DNA of 39,863 nt from Planctomycetota bacterium. Lineage in GTDB: Bacteria; Planctomycetota; PLA2; JAEUHO01. Below the pieces are notes generated by a model. The model ran no database searches. It was not told the DNA's origin and saw nothing but the letters and a program-made list of their open reading frames with translations. The first letter of the stretch is position 1. Each line of letters opens with the position of its first letter. Where the stretch lies: the NCBI GenBank assembly GCA_028281445.1, contig JANQJW010000100.1:1-39863 (forward strand). Reading direction: 5' to 3'. Shown here in pieces: positions 15,052 to 24,387 of this stretch. The position numbers and the translations under genes were made by a program.

Positions 15052-18000
15052 ATGTTCAAGCGCTCTTTCGTAGCGGTCCTCGTTCTGTCCCTCACGCTGC
15101 CCTTGCTCTTCGGCAGCTCGGAACAGAGCGTCCAGGCGTCGCCCAACGTTCCGGTCGGTTGGGATATCGGGAACCGGGCGGTCTTCCAGGGACTGCCGGA
15201 CAACGACGTCGAGATGGACCAGATGGGGATCTTGCGCTCCCTCAGCGCTCGGTTCCTCGTGTTCGACGGGAGCCGCAACGCCGGCATGGGCGCGAGCGAG
15301 GTGGGGCGCCTCATCAACGTCGCGCTCACGTTCGAGCCCACGGCACCGACGGACCCGGTTCGGATCGCGCTCTACGATCCCGACTCCGACGGCCTCTGGG
15401 ACCAGCGCCCGGGCATCCTGATTCCGCAGGCACCGCAAATCCTCTGGAAGCTCTACGCGCTGCCCAAGGACGCCAATGGGCGTCTCGATCTGCCTGCAAC
15501 CATCGCCCTGCTGGCTCTGCTCCGTGACGCCGATACGGCCAACGACCCGGTGCCGATCCACCAGACCGACGCGCTGACGGACTACAACGGCCAGGGCGAC
15601 GACCAGTGGTGCATCTACTACGACCAGATGGCCATGAACGTGCCGGAAGCGGCGCGACACGCCAATGGTCGCATGCGCTTCCTCCTGCACGCCCACATGG
15701 TTCCCAACCCCGCGTCGCAGGGCCTCAACGGCAAGGAGCGCTGCGGGCACAAGATCGCCTTCAACGGGACGTACCTGTTCCCGCAGACGGAGCTCGTCGG
15801 CTTCGCCGGCGGTGCGATCGACGAGATCGTCATCCTTCCGGGCGGCCAGGGCAACGTCGGCGAGCACGTCACGATGGATCCCACTTTCGTGATGGACCGC
15901 GCCAACGCGTCGCTCAACGGCAGCCGCTGGTACGACGGGCGCTTCGACTGGCACTACCACAGCAGCCAGGTCTGGGATCAGGACTTAATCTTCGACGATT
16001 CGGACGCGGACTGGACCGATCCGAACATCCAGGACATCGTCGTCAACAACCCGAGCGGCGTCCCTCCGGACAGCAAGGGCCTGTACACGGACGATCTGGA
16101 CCCGCTGCTGTTCGGCGTCGTCCAGGACGTGCGCAAGTTCAACGTCGCCCCGGTGATCATGTGGGAGTCGTTCCCGATCCCCGGCGGCTATGAGACGCAC
16201 CTGGCGGCCACCCCGCCGAATCCGATCCCGTTCACGGACGCGAACACGGCGCCGTCCGGCCACCCGTCCGTGACCGTCGAGAAGCAGGCCATGTTCTCGG
16301 ACCCGGCCTTCGCGCCGGCCCAGCGGCAGACCTTCTCGCGCATGACGATTCAGAACTCGCCCGGTTACTGGTGCCTCCGCTGGCGCGGTGTCGACGCGTC
16401 GAACTTCGTGTTCATGCAGTTCGATCCGAACGCCGGCACCACCCCCCGCGATCCGACTCTCAAGGGACGTGTGTTCTGCGACGCGCCGCCGCGCAACGGT
16501 GTGTTCGACGCCGGCGAAGAGCCGCCGTTCGCCCCCGTCGAGGTGCAGGTGCAGCGCATCGTCAGCCGCGCGGACACCACGCCGGTCGGTGCGCCCATCA
16601 ACCTGATGACCGACGCCAACGGCGTCTGGCCTACGGGCGCGGACAGCCCCCTCGAGGTGGTTCCGGGTGTGTACCAGGTGACCCTCGTCACGGCGGTTCC
16701 CGCCACACCCCTCGTGACCCTCCCCGTCACGGTCGAGATCAACATCAACGGGCAACAGCTCGACGCGCAGGGCAATGTCCTGAACCCCAACAACCTGGGT
16801 GTGGCGTGCGCCGACATCCCGCTCGATTGCACGTGCGAAGCCACCGGCCGCGTCTGGTGCGACGGCACGGGCGCCGATGGCCTGAGCCGGTGCGACAACG
16901 AGTACGTCCAGGGCGTCGACTTCCCGCTGCCTGACGTTCTCGTCGAGCTCTACAAGGACGCCGGCGTCGTCCCGTTCGCCACGACAACGACGGCGGCCGA
17001 CGGCACCTACATGTTCGATGACCTGACGGACGGCAACTACCGCATCGTCATCGCCGCGAACCAGCCCACCACGATCCTGGCCGGCAAGATCGGCCCGACG
17101 CCGGTCGAGCGGACGTTCACGTGCCCCGACCCGGCCGACAACGTCACCGTCTTCGCCAACCAGGACTTCTCGTACTGCACCGAGCTGTGCGGCAACGTGT
17201 ATTGCGAGGAAACGGGCGACTGCAACTTCCAGACGGGCGACATGCCCCTCCCGACGGGCTACGCGGCCGAGATCACCGTGATCCCGCTGGATGCCCAAGG
17301 CAACACCGTCGCAGGGCGTGCCCAGTCCGCCGCGGTCCAGGCACCGGCCACGCGCTGGTGCGTCGGGCCGATCGCCGGCGGCATGTACGAGGTCCGCGTG
17401 ACGCTGATTCCGCCGCAGGGCGGCCGCGATCTTCCACTGCGCGCACCGTGCGTGACCCCGAAGCGTCCCGTGGACGTGCCGTGCGACAACCGTCCCCCGG
17501 TTCTCGACTGCGACTTCGGCTACAACTGCACGAATTGCAACGCGAGCGGCCGTGTCTGGTGCGATGGCGGCGGCAACTGCGACAACCAGTACCAGATGGG
17601 CACGGACATTCCTGTCGAGGGCCTTCAGATCGATCTGATCCGCGCCAACGACGTGATGAACCCCTTCCGCACGACGAACACGGCGCCCGACGGCACGTAC
17701 AGCTTCAACGATCTGCCCGAGGGCGACTACACGATCGTGATTCCCGCCGGGCAGGGCCAGGTGACGGATCTCGTCGGTCCCACGCCGATGCAGCACACGT
17801 TCAGCTGCCCCAGCGCGACGGGCGAGCAGCAGTTCATGAACCGCGATTTCTCGTACTGCACGAAGATCTGCGGCGACGTCTACTGCGAAACCGGCGCGGA
17901 CTGCACCTACGACCCCGCGACCGACCGGCCGCTGCCTGCCGGGTACACGGCGACGGTGACGCTCAAGTCGCTCGAGCCCAACGGCCCGCCGGATGCCACG

Positions 18001-21000
18001 CAGACCGTGACGGCCCAGAACCCGATGTACTGCTTCGATCCGGTCGGCTTCGGCCGCTGGGAGGTCAGCGTGACGCTGAATCCGCCGGCAGGCAGCAACG
18101 CGCTGCCGCTGGCCAACGGCTGCACGAGCCCCAAGAACGTGACGCTCGACAAGGAGATCAAGCGCGAGCTCGGCTGCGACTTCGGCTACCTCTGCGTCTG
18201 CACGACGAGCGGGCGCGTCTGGTGCGACGGCGGCGGCCGTGGCTGCGACCAGGTCTGGACCCAGGGCGTGGACACCCCGGTCCCGAACCTGACCATGGAG
18301 CTCGTCCAGAACAACGCGGTCGTCGCGACCACCACCACGGCGGTGGACGGCACCTACACCTTCGGCAACCTCACGCCCGGCGCCTACAGCGTCCGCGTGC
18401 AGGCCGGCCAGGCGGCCGTGGCCGAGAAGATCGGCCCGATGCCGATGGAGTACAGCTTCACCTGTACGGGCACGGAGGACTTCCCGGATCGCGACTTCGT
18501 CTACTGCACGAGGCTCTGCGGCAACGTCTATTGCGAGGACGGCAACGATTGCACGTGGGATCCGGCCAGCGACCGGCCCCTGCCCGTCGGCTACTCGGCC
18601 CGCGTGACGCTCACGTCGCTCGATCAGGGCGGCGCGCCGCCGATGACCCGCACGGTCACCTCGCCGATGACGGAGTACTGCTTCGATCCCATCGCGTTCG
18701 GCAACTACTCGCTCACCGTCGAGCTGATTCCGCCGGCCGGCAAGCCCATGCTGCCGATTGCCGCGGCGTGCACCGGCACGACGAAGATGACGACACTCGA
18801 CTCGCAGACTCCGCGAGTCCTGGACTGCGACTTCGGCTTCAAGTGTCTCTGTGAGACCAGTGGCCGCGTCTGGTGCGAGGGCGGCGGCCGCGGCTGCGGC
18901 GGGGTCTTCAAGGAGGGCGACATTCCGATCGCCAACCTGACGATGGAGCTCGTCCAGAACAACGCCGTCGTGGCGACCACGACCACCGCGGCGGACGGCA
19001 CGTACACGTTCGGCGATCTCGCGCCCGGTGACTACACCGTCCGTGTCCAGGCCGGCCAGGCGGCCGTTGCCGACAAGATCGGCCCGACGCCCGTGGAGCG
19101 CTCCTTCACGTGCACGGGAACCGAGGGCTTCCCGGACCAGGACTTCTGGTACTGCACGCGCCTCTGCGGCGACGTGTACTGCGAAGACGGCCCGGACTGC
19201 CTCTACGACCCGACCACCGACCGCCCGCTGCCGCTGGGCTACGCGGCGCGTGTGACTCTCACGGCGCTCGATCCCAACGCACAGCCGCCGATGACGGTGA
19301 CGGTGACGGCACCCAACACCCGCTACTGCTTCGATCCGATCGCGGCGGGCAACTACCGCGTCTCCGTGGAGCTGATCCCGCCGGCCGGCGGCGCGATGTT
19401 CCCCATGGCGAACAACTGCCCGAACCCCAAGGATGTGACGCTCAACACGCAGAACATCCGCGAAGACAACTGCGACTTCGGCTTCGATTGCGACTGCGTC
19501 ACGAGCGGTCGCGTCTGGTGCGACGGCGGCGGCCGCGGCTGCGACGGCGTCTGGACGCCGGGCGCGGACGTCCCGTTGCAAGGCGTCGTGGTGGAGCTGC
19601 TGAGCCCACCGAACGCGCCGCGGACGACCACCACGGGCGCCGACGGCACGTACACGTTCGGCGACATCAACCAGCCCGGCACGTACACCGTGCGCATCCA
19701 GCCTGGCCAGGCGGCCCTGCAGGACAAGATCGGCCCGATGCCCGTCGAGCGCACCTTCGAGTGCCGCGGCGGCGAGAGCTTCCCGGACCAGGACTTCTGG
19801 TTCTGCACCAAGCTCTGCGGCAACGTCTACTGCGAGGACGGGCCCGACTGCCTCTACGACGGCGCGACCGACCGTCCGCTTCCGCCGGGGTACTCGGCGC
19901 GCGTGACGCTCACGTCGCTTGATCCGAACGGCATGCCGCCCATGACCCGCACGGTCACGGCACCCGAGACGCGCTACTGCTTCGAGCCGATCTCCTTCGG
20001 CAACTACGAGGTCACGGTCACGTTGATTCCGCCGGCGGGCAGCCCGATGCTCGAGGCGGCCAACAACTGCCCGACCACGAAGCAGACGCTGCTCGACAGC
20101 CAGCGGCCTGTCGTCACGGACTGTGACTTCGGTTTCAAGTGCGTCTGTGAGACCAGCGGCAAGGTCTGGTGTGAGCCCTTCGACGGCTGCAACGGGATCT
20201 TCGAGCAGGGCCCGGACACGCTGATCGAGGGTCTGATCATCGACCTGTTCAAGGACGGCGGCGCGACCCCGTTCGCAACCACCACGACAGCAGCCGACGG
20301 CACGTACAGCTTCGGCGACCTGACCGCGGGCAACTACCGCATCGCGGTGCGTCCGAACCAGCTGATCGTCGACAAGAAGACGGGGCCCATGCCGGCGGAC
20401 CGCACGTTCACGTGCCGCACGATCGAGTCGTTCCCGGATCAGGACTTCTGGTACTGCCAGCCCCCGGCTCAGGTCGAGGGCACGGTGTACTGCGACGTCG
20501 ACGGCAACGGCCGTCCGAACTTCCCGCCTGACGTCCCGGTGGACGGCATCAACGTGACGCTTCGTACGGCCGGCCAGCCCGACCGCGTGGCGATCACGGA
20601 CGCCAACGGCTTCTACTCGTTTGACAACGTGGCGGCGGGGAACTACCTCGTCACGGTCGAGCCCGCGAGCCAGTTCACCGGCCGGACGCCGCCGCTCGGC
20701 GCGCCGAACCCGCTCTCGCGGACGGTCATGCTGGCGCCGGGTGACGCGGCGCAGAACATCGACTTCGTGGCGGAATGCCTCTCCCGCATCGTCGGCACGG
20801 TCTGGAAGGACCCGCTCGGCGACTGCGATGGCATCCTCGGTCCGAACGACCAGCGCCTCGGTGGCATCACGGTCCGTCTGACGGGCCCGACGGCTGCGGA
20901 CGTGCAGACCACGACGACCGACGCCAACGGGGATTACGAGTTCAACGACCTACCCACGGGCAACTACACGGTCGAGGTGCTCGACCCGAACCCGAACCCG

Positions 21001-24000
21001 GACAACTGCACGTTCCACGTCTCGCGCGTGGACAACGGCGCAGCCAACGCCATCCGCGACGTCGACGTGACCCTGGATGCCCCGTTCATCACGCGCCGCG
21101 TGGACTTCGGGTACTGCATCCAGCGCATCTGCGGCAAGGTCTACAAGCAGCCCTTCGGCTTCTGGGACGGCGACTTCGATGCGACCGTCGACACGCCGCT
21201 GCCCAACATCACGGTCGAGATCCTGGGCGTCAACGGCGACGCCTTGGGCTTCAACGACACCACGCAGACCGACGCCAATGGCGACTACTGCTTCAACAAT
21301 GTCCCGATCGGTTCCTACGAGATCCGGGTTGGCGCCAACCAGCCCGTCCTCGTGGATCTGATCACGGACGGCGCCGAGGTGCTGACGCCCGCGGTCAACG
21401 TCGGCGACGACGTTCCGGACCAGGACTTCCCGTACTGCGAGCAGGACTGCCCGCAGAAGCTGTGCGTCCTCGTCTTCAAGGAGCCCTGCGAGGTTACGGA
21501 GCTCTGCAAGCCGTGCAAGGGCAAGGTCACCGAGCTGACGCTGCGCCACGACGGTGATCGCACGAAGCGCATCATCGTGAAGCAGAAGAAGGACAACCAG
21601 GTCCTGTTCGACGACGATGTTGCCTCTGGAGAGGAGTTCACGTTCACCGGCAAGGACAAGAATGGCACGATGGGCACCGAGATCATCGTGTGGTCCTCGT
21701 GGGGTGACGTGAAGATCCACACGAGCTGCTCGCAGCCGATCGGCCCGGGCAGCGTGTTTGGCAAGTTCACCGTCATCGCCGGCAAGAGCCTCGAGGGCGG
21801 CGAGCTCTGCCCGCCGGGACACGGTGGCGGCAAGTCCGACAAGTCCGGGAAGAGCGGCAAGTCGGGCGGCTCCGGCAAGTCCGGTGGCTCCGACAAGTCG
21901 GGCAAGTCTGGCGGTTCCGGCAAGTCGGGCAAGTCTGGCGGTTCCGGCAAGTCTGGCGGCTCTGACAAGTCGGGCAAGTCGGGCGGCTCCGGCAAGTCCG
22001 GTGGCTCGGGCAAGAGCGGCAAGTCGGGCAAGTCCCACAAGCACCGCCCGCCGCCCGTCGAGATCGAGTGCGCTTGCGACGGCGAGTACGTGGCGGGCGA
22101 GGATGAGCCCTTGCCAAATATCCGCGTGCGGGTCGAGCAGCTCACAGGCGACAACGCCGGTGACGTGTTCTTCCTGACGACGGATGCCAACGGCCGCGCC
22201 TGCAAGGACGACCTGCCCTCGGGCCAGACATGGCGTCTGAGCGTCGACCAGGGCCAGGTGGGGGACTGTGAGCCTTCGCCGGGTCTCCCGCCGGTGCGCG
22301 AGGTCACCTTCAAGGAAGGTGAGTGCGACCAGAAGATCGAGGTGCCCTTCGGCTTCTGCCCGAAGTGCCCGCGGGTCGGTTGCTGCTACGGCGAGCTCCA
22401 CGAGGTCGTCGCTGCCACGCGCTTCTTCGTCGGCAACCACGTCGGTCCGATCAAGGTCGGCGCCGAGCTCTTCCGCGACTGCGACGGCGATGATCGCGCC
22501 GACTCCGTCGAGCTCGAGTACCAGGGCATGTTCCCCGGTACCGGCGTCGGCACGGCAGGTGTGGTTCGCATCGAAGGCGTCTCGATCGAGAACGGCATCG
22601 CGACGGTCCAGGTCCGCCTGACCGCCGTGCCGCCGGCCTTCCCGGACAACAACTTCGGCTCGGACGATCTGCGCCTGGACGTGACGCTCAACGGCGTGAC
22701 GAACAGCATGTGCGAGGAGTTCCGCGCCGAGGAGCTGCAGCCGGGCGACCTGATCAACTGCAAGACGCACTACGGCAAGAGCGACAAGTCGGGCAAGTCC
22801 GGTAGCTCGGGCAAGAGCGGCAAGTCCGGGGGCTCCGACAAGTCGGGCAAGTCGGGCGGCTCGGGCAAGTCGGGTGGATCCGGTAAGTCAGGCGGCTCCG
22901 ACAAGTCCGGCGGTTCGAACAAGTCCGGCAAGAGCGGCAAGTCGGGTCGCGACTGCCACCCGACGGTCGGCCCGGTCCACGTGGACTGGAACCGCCACGA
23001 CTGGAGCCGGTGTGCCTGCTTCGGCATCGTCGACATCTGGTGCTTCAGCGATTTCTGTCGCTGCAACCCCGATGCGTGCGACCCGTGCATCCTCAACGAG
23101 GTGTTCATCCTTCGTGACCACCCGGATGCAGGGCAGCGACCGCCGACGTACGGCCTGCGCCTCGACGAGCTCATCGACGCCACCAATGACCACGACGTGT
23201 ACACCTTCAGCTTCGACCCGCGTTGGAGCAACGAGGTCGACATGAAGCTGACCGTGGATCGTAACGCCAACGTCGTGAAGATCTTCGGAACGGCGTACGG
23301 CGGTCGCGACACGGGCAACACGTGGGCGAGCCCGGGTCTCTGGGACATCGAGTTCACCTACGACTCCAGCAACACGTTCGTCGACAACAACGGCCACGTC
23401 ATCGTGACCGGCGGCTCCAGCGCAAACGGCCGCAACACGGGTTCGATCCAGCGTCGCGGCGGCGGCGCGAAGATCCCGCTCATCGACTGGTCGGACGGCA
23501 AGACGCTGTTCCACTTCGACGAGAGCGGCCACCGCGGCGGCGGCCCGTGGGTCGGCTGGGGCTGGCTCGCCCACAGCGGTCGTCCGCACGTGAAGGCCAC
23601 GGACTGGATCTTCACGGCCTACTCGGCCTGTGAGCCGCCTCCCCCGGAGTGCGAGTGCATCGGCCCGCTGACCAAGATCAAGCTGCGCCACGACGGTCAC
23701 AAGACCGTGCACGTCAAGATCAAGGATGAGCACAACAGGGTCCTGTTCGAAGACCACACGACCCACCCGGGTCAGGTCATCGAACTCCACGGCAACAAGG
23801 CCGGCGGCGTCTTCGGCGACAAGATCAAGATCTGGTCGACCTGGGCGGACATCTGGGTCTGGACCAACTGCAAGGAGATCTATGTCGGTGCCGAGTTCGG
23901 CAAGTTCACCGTGATCGGCGGCTCGAGCCGCGACGGCGGGAAGCTGTGCGGCGACATTCCGCCGCCGCCCCCGCCGCCGTGCGGTCCCTGCAAGGGCGGC

Positions 24001-24387
24001 GTGACGGAGCTCAAGCTCCGCCATGACGGCCACCAGACCAAGTGGGTGAAGATCAAGGACAGGCACGGCCGGGTCCTCTGGGAGGACAAGACGACCAAGC
24101 CCGGACAGGTCTTCACGATCCGCGGCAAGTACACCCACGGCAAGCTGGGCCAGAAGATCCTGGTCTGGTCTGGCTGGGGTGACATCTGGGTCTGGACGGA
24201 CTGCACCAAGCACATCGCGATCGGTTCGAAGTTCGGCAAGTTCACCGTCCTCGGCGGCAAGAGCTGGGAGGGCGGCGACTTCTGCGACGACCCGCATCCG
24301 CCGAAGAGCGACAAGTCGGACAAGAGTGGCAAGTCGGGCAAGTCCGGGGGTTCGGACAAGTCCGGGAAGTCGGGCAAGTCCGACTGA
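15052..24387 (+). CDS. Giant secreted SdrD_B-like protein P2, with expanded A-B module array
   Basis: The product is 3111 aa from ATG 15052, with GGAGAAGG at 15041-15048; the frame opens upstream at TTG 15022, which would put ten residues before the signal peptide. The signal is cleaved probably after VQA (about residue 26). Order by residue: the same N-terminal domain as P1 (27-469); degenerate module (470); modules A1 594, B1 710, A2 827, B2 937, A3 1049, B3 1153, A4 1266, B4 1369, A5 1481, B5 1586, A6 1698, C 1803, D 1910 and E 2023-2129; a Cys-bounded module (2155-2253); KSG linker (2261-2330); short module (2340); CC-containing module (2437); KSG linker (2575-2633); terminal domain (2634-2860); two more copies of the Cys-bounded module (2869 and 2980-3078); and a KS tail (3085-3111). 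Each A-B pair has about 12 Cys. No sorting signal is seen. The stop abuts the stop of the convergent gene. Confidence 0.88.
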   Translation: MFKRSFVAVLVLSLTLPLLFGSSEQSVQASPNVPVGWDIGNRAVFQGLPDNDVEMDQMGILRSLSARFLVFDGSRNAGMGASEVGRLINVALTFEPTAPTDPVRIALYDPDSDGLWDQRPGILIPQAPQILWKLYALPKDANGRLDLPATIALLALLRDADTANDPVPIHQTDALTDYNGQGDDQWCIYYDQMAMNVPEAARHANGRMRFLLHAHMVPNPASQGLNGKERCGHKIAFNGTYLFPQTELVGFAGGAIDEIVILPGGQGNVGEHVTMDPTFVMDRANASLNGSRWYDGRFDWHYHSSQVWDQDLIFDDSDADWTDPNIQDIVVNNPSGVPPDSKGLYTDDLDPLLFGVVQDVRKFNVAPVIMWESFPIPGGYETHLAATPPNPIPFTDANTAPSGHPSVTVEKQAMFSDPAFAPAQRQTFSRMTIQNSPGYWCLRWRGVDASNFVFMQFDPNAGTTPRDPTLKGRVFCDAPPRNGVFDAGEEPPFAPVEVQVQRIVSRADTTPVGAPINLMTDANGVWPTGADSPLEVVPGVYQVTLVTAVPATPLVTLPVTVEININGQQLDAQGNVLNPNNLGVACADIPLDCTCEATGRVWCDGTGADGLSRCDNEYVQGVDFPLPDVLVELYKDAGVVPFATTTTAADGTYMFDDLTDGNYRIVIAANQPTTILAGKIGPTPVERTFTCPDPADNVTVFANQDFSYCTELCGNVYCEETGDCNFQTGDMPLPTGYAAEITVIPLDAQGNTVAGRAQSAAVQAPATRWCVGPIAGGMYEVRVTLIPPQGGRDLPLRAPCVTPKRPVDVPCDNRPPVLDCDFGYNCTNCNASGRVWCDGGGNCDNQYQMGTDIPVEGLQIDLIRANDVMNPFRTTNTAPDGTYSFNDLPEGDYTIVIPAGQGQVTDLVGPTPMQHTFSCPSATGEQQFMNRDFSYCTKICGDVYCETGADCTYDPATDRPLPAGYTATVTLKSLEPNGPPDATQTVTAQNPMYCFDPVGFGRWEVSVTLNPPAGSNALPLANGCTSPKNVTLDKEIKRELGCDFGYLCVCTTSGRVWCDGGGRGCDQVWTQGVDTPVPNLTMELVQNNAVVATTTTAVDGTYTFGNLTPGAYSVRVQAGQAAVAEKIGPMPMEYSFTCTGTEDFPDRDFVYCTRLCGNVYCEDGNDCTWDPASDRPLPVGYSARVTLTSLDQGGAPPMTRTVTSPMTEYCFDPIAFGNYSLTVELIPPAGKPMLPIAAACTGTTKMTTLDSQTPRVLDCDFGFKCLCETSGRVWCEGGGRGCGGVFKEGDIPIANLTMELVQNNAVVATTTTAADGTYTFGDLAPGDYTVRVQAGQAAVADKIGPTPVERSFTCTGTEGFPDQDFWYCTRLCGDVYCEDGPDCLYDPTTDRPLPLGYAARVTLTALDPNAQPPMTVTVTAPNTRYCFDPIAAGNYRVSVELIPPAGGAMFPMANNCPNPKDVTLNTQNIREDNCDFGFDCDCVTSGRVWCDGGGRGCDGVWTPGADVPLQGVVVELLSPPNAPRTTTTGADGTYTFGDINQPGTYTVRIQPGQAALQDKIGPMPVERTFECRGGESFPDQDFWFCTKLCGNVYCEDGPDCLYDGATDRPLPPGYSARVTLTSLDPNGMPPMTRTVTAPETRYCFEPISFGNYEVTVTLIPPAGSPMLEAANNCPTTKQTLLDSQRPVVTDCDFGFKCVCETSGKVWCEPFDGCNGIFEQGPDTLIEGLIIDLFKDGGATPFATTTTAADGTYSFGDLTAGNYRIAVRPNQLIVDKKTGPMPADRTFTCRTIESFPDQDFWYCQPPAQVEGTVYCDVDGNGRPNFPPDVPVDGINVTLRTAGQPDRVAITDANGFYSFDNVAAGNYLVTVEPASQFTGRTPPLGAPNPLSRTVMLAPGDAAQNIDFVAECLSRIVGTVWKDPLGDCDGILGPNDQRLGGITVRLTGPTAADVQTTTTDANGDYEFNDLPTGNYTVEVLDPNPNPDNCTFHVSRVDNGAANAIRDVDVTLDAPFITRRVDFGYCIQRICGKVYKQPFGFWDGDFDATVDTPLPNITVEILGVNGDALGFNDTTQTDANGDYCFNNVPIGSYEIRVGANQPVLVDLITDGAEVLTPAVNVGDDVPDQDFPYCEQDCPQKLCVLVFKEPCEVTELCKPCKGKVTELTLRHDGDRTKRIIVKQKKDNQVLFDDDVASGEEFTFTGKDKNGTMGTEIIVWSSWGDVKIHTSCSQPIGPGSVFGKFTVIAGKSLEGGELCPPGHGGGKSDKSGKSGKSGGSGKSGGSDKSGKSGGSGKSGKSGGSGKSGGSDKSGKSGGSGKSGGSGKSGKSGKSHKHRPPPVEIECACDGEYVAGEDEPLPNIRVRVEQLTGDNAGDVFFLTTDANGRACKDDLPSGQTWRLSVDQGQVGDCEPSPGLPPVREVTFKEGECDQKIEVPFGFCPKCPRVGCCYGELHEVVAATRFFVGNHVGPIKVGAELFRDCDGDDRADSVELEYQGMFPGTGVGTAGVVRIEGVSIENGIATVQVRLTAVPPAFPDNNFGSDDLRLDVTLNGVTNSMCEEFRAEELQPGDLINCKTHYGKSDKSGKSGSSGKSGKSGGSDKSGKSGGSGKSGGSGKSGGSDKSGGSNKSGKSGKSGRDCHPTVGPVHVDWNRHDWSRCACFGIVDIWCFSDFCRCNPDACDPCILNEVFILRDHPDAGQRPPTYGLRLDELIDATNDHDVYTFSFDPRWSNEVDMKLTVDRNANVVKIFGTAYGGRDTGNTWASPGLWDIEFTYDSSNTFVDNNGHVIVTGGSSANGRNTGSIQRRGGGAKIPLIDWSDGKTLFHFDESGHRGGGPWVGWGWLAHSGRPHVKATDWIFTAYSACEPPPPECECIGPLTKIKLRHDGHKTVHVKIKDEHNRVLFEDHTTHPGQVIELHGNKAGGVFGDKIKIWSTWADIWVWTNCKEIYVGAEFGKFTVIGGSSRDGGKLCGDIPPPPPPPCGPCKGGVTELKLRHDGHQTKWVKIKDRHGRVLWEDKTTKPGQVFTIRGKYTHGKLGQKILVWSGWGDIWVWTDCTKHIAIGSKFGKFTVLGGKSWEGGDFCDDPHPPKSDKSDKSGKSGKSGGSDKSGKSGKSD
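16831..20457 (+). repeat. P2 A-B module array (five A-B pairs plus a sixth A)
   Basis: Module starts are A1 16831, B1 17179, A2 17530, B2 17860, A3 18196, B3 18508, A4 18847, B4 19156, A5 19492, B5 19807 and A6 20143. The A modules share CxxSGRVWCDGGG at the start and FPDQDFWYC at the end. The B modules share LCGNVYCED, YCFDPIA and CDFGF. The period is about 640-700 bp. P1 has only A-B-A at the same place (10421-11410). Confidence 0.9.
21832..22041 (+). repeat. P2 Lys-Ser-Gly linker 1
   Basis: About 23 consecutive triplets KSG, GSG or GSD/KSD are read without one break in register. Ser is fixed at the middle position and encoded by both TCN and AGC codons. Confidence 0.95.
22774..22950 (+). 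repeat. P2 Lys-Ser-Gly linker 2
   Basis: About 19 xSx triplets lie between the CC-containing module and the terminal domain, with SSG and GSN as rare variants. Unlike the P1 linkers, there is no aromatic insert. Confidence 0.95.
23656..24285 (+). repeat. Two tandem Cys-bounded modules near the P2 C-terminus
   Basis: Two copies (23656-23949 and 23989-24285), joined by a run of prolines, each start with a Cys and T-[KE]-[IL]-KLRHDGH. Each then carries an [IL]W[SV] strand pair, GKFTV[IL]GG and a closing Cys. A third copy is at 21514-21810, before linker 1. From memory this resembles a small module often found beside SdrD_B-like domains (I believe DUF7467); that identification is not certain. 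Confidence 0.75.
24304..24384 (+). repeat. P2 C-terminal Lys/Ser tail
   Basis: Nine xSx triplets, mainly KSG and KSD, end the protein directly at the stop codon. The tail is shorter and less basic than that of P1. Confidence 0.95.

Noticed and set aside
15985..19581. A 1198-codon minus-strand frame within P2
   Set aside because: It has the same origin: antisense of strongly GC-ended codons. It has no start context or recognisable domain.
12455..24384. The KSG stretches as collagen-like Gly-X-Y helices
   Set aside because: Gly is not fixed at every third position, being often Asp, Glu or Thr, while Ser is. There is also no proline.
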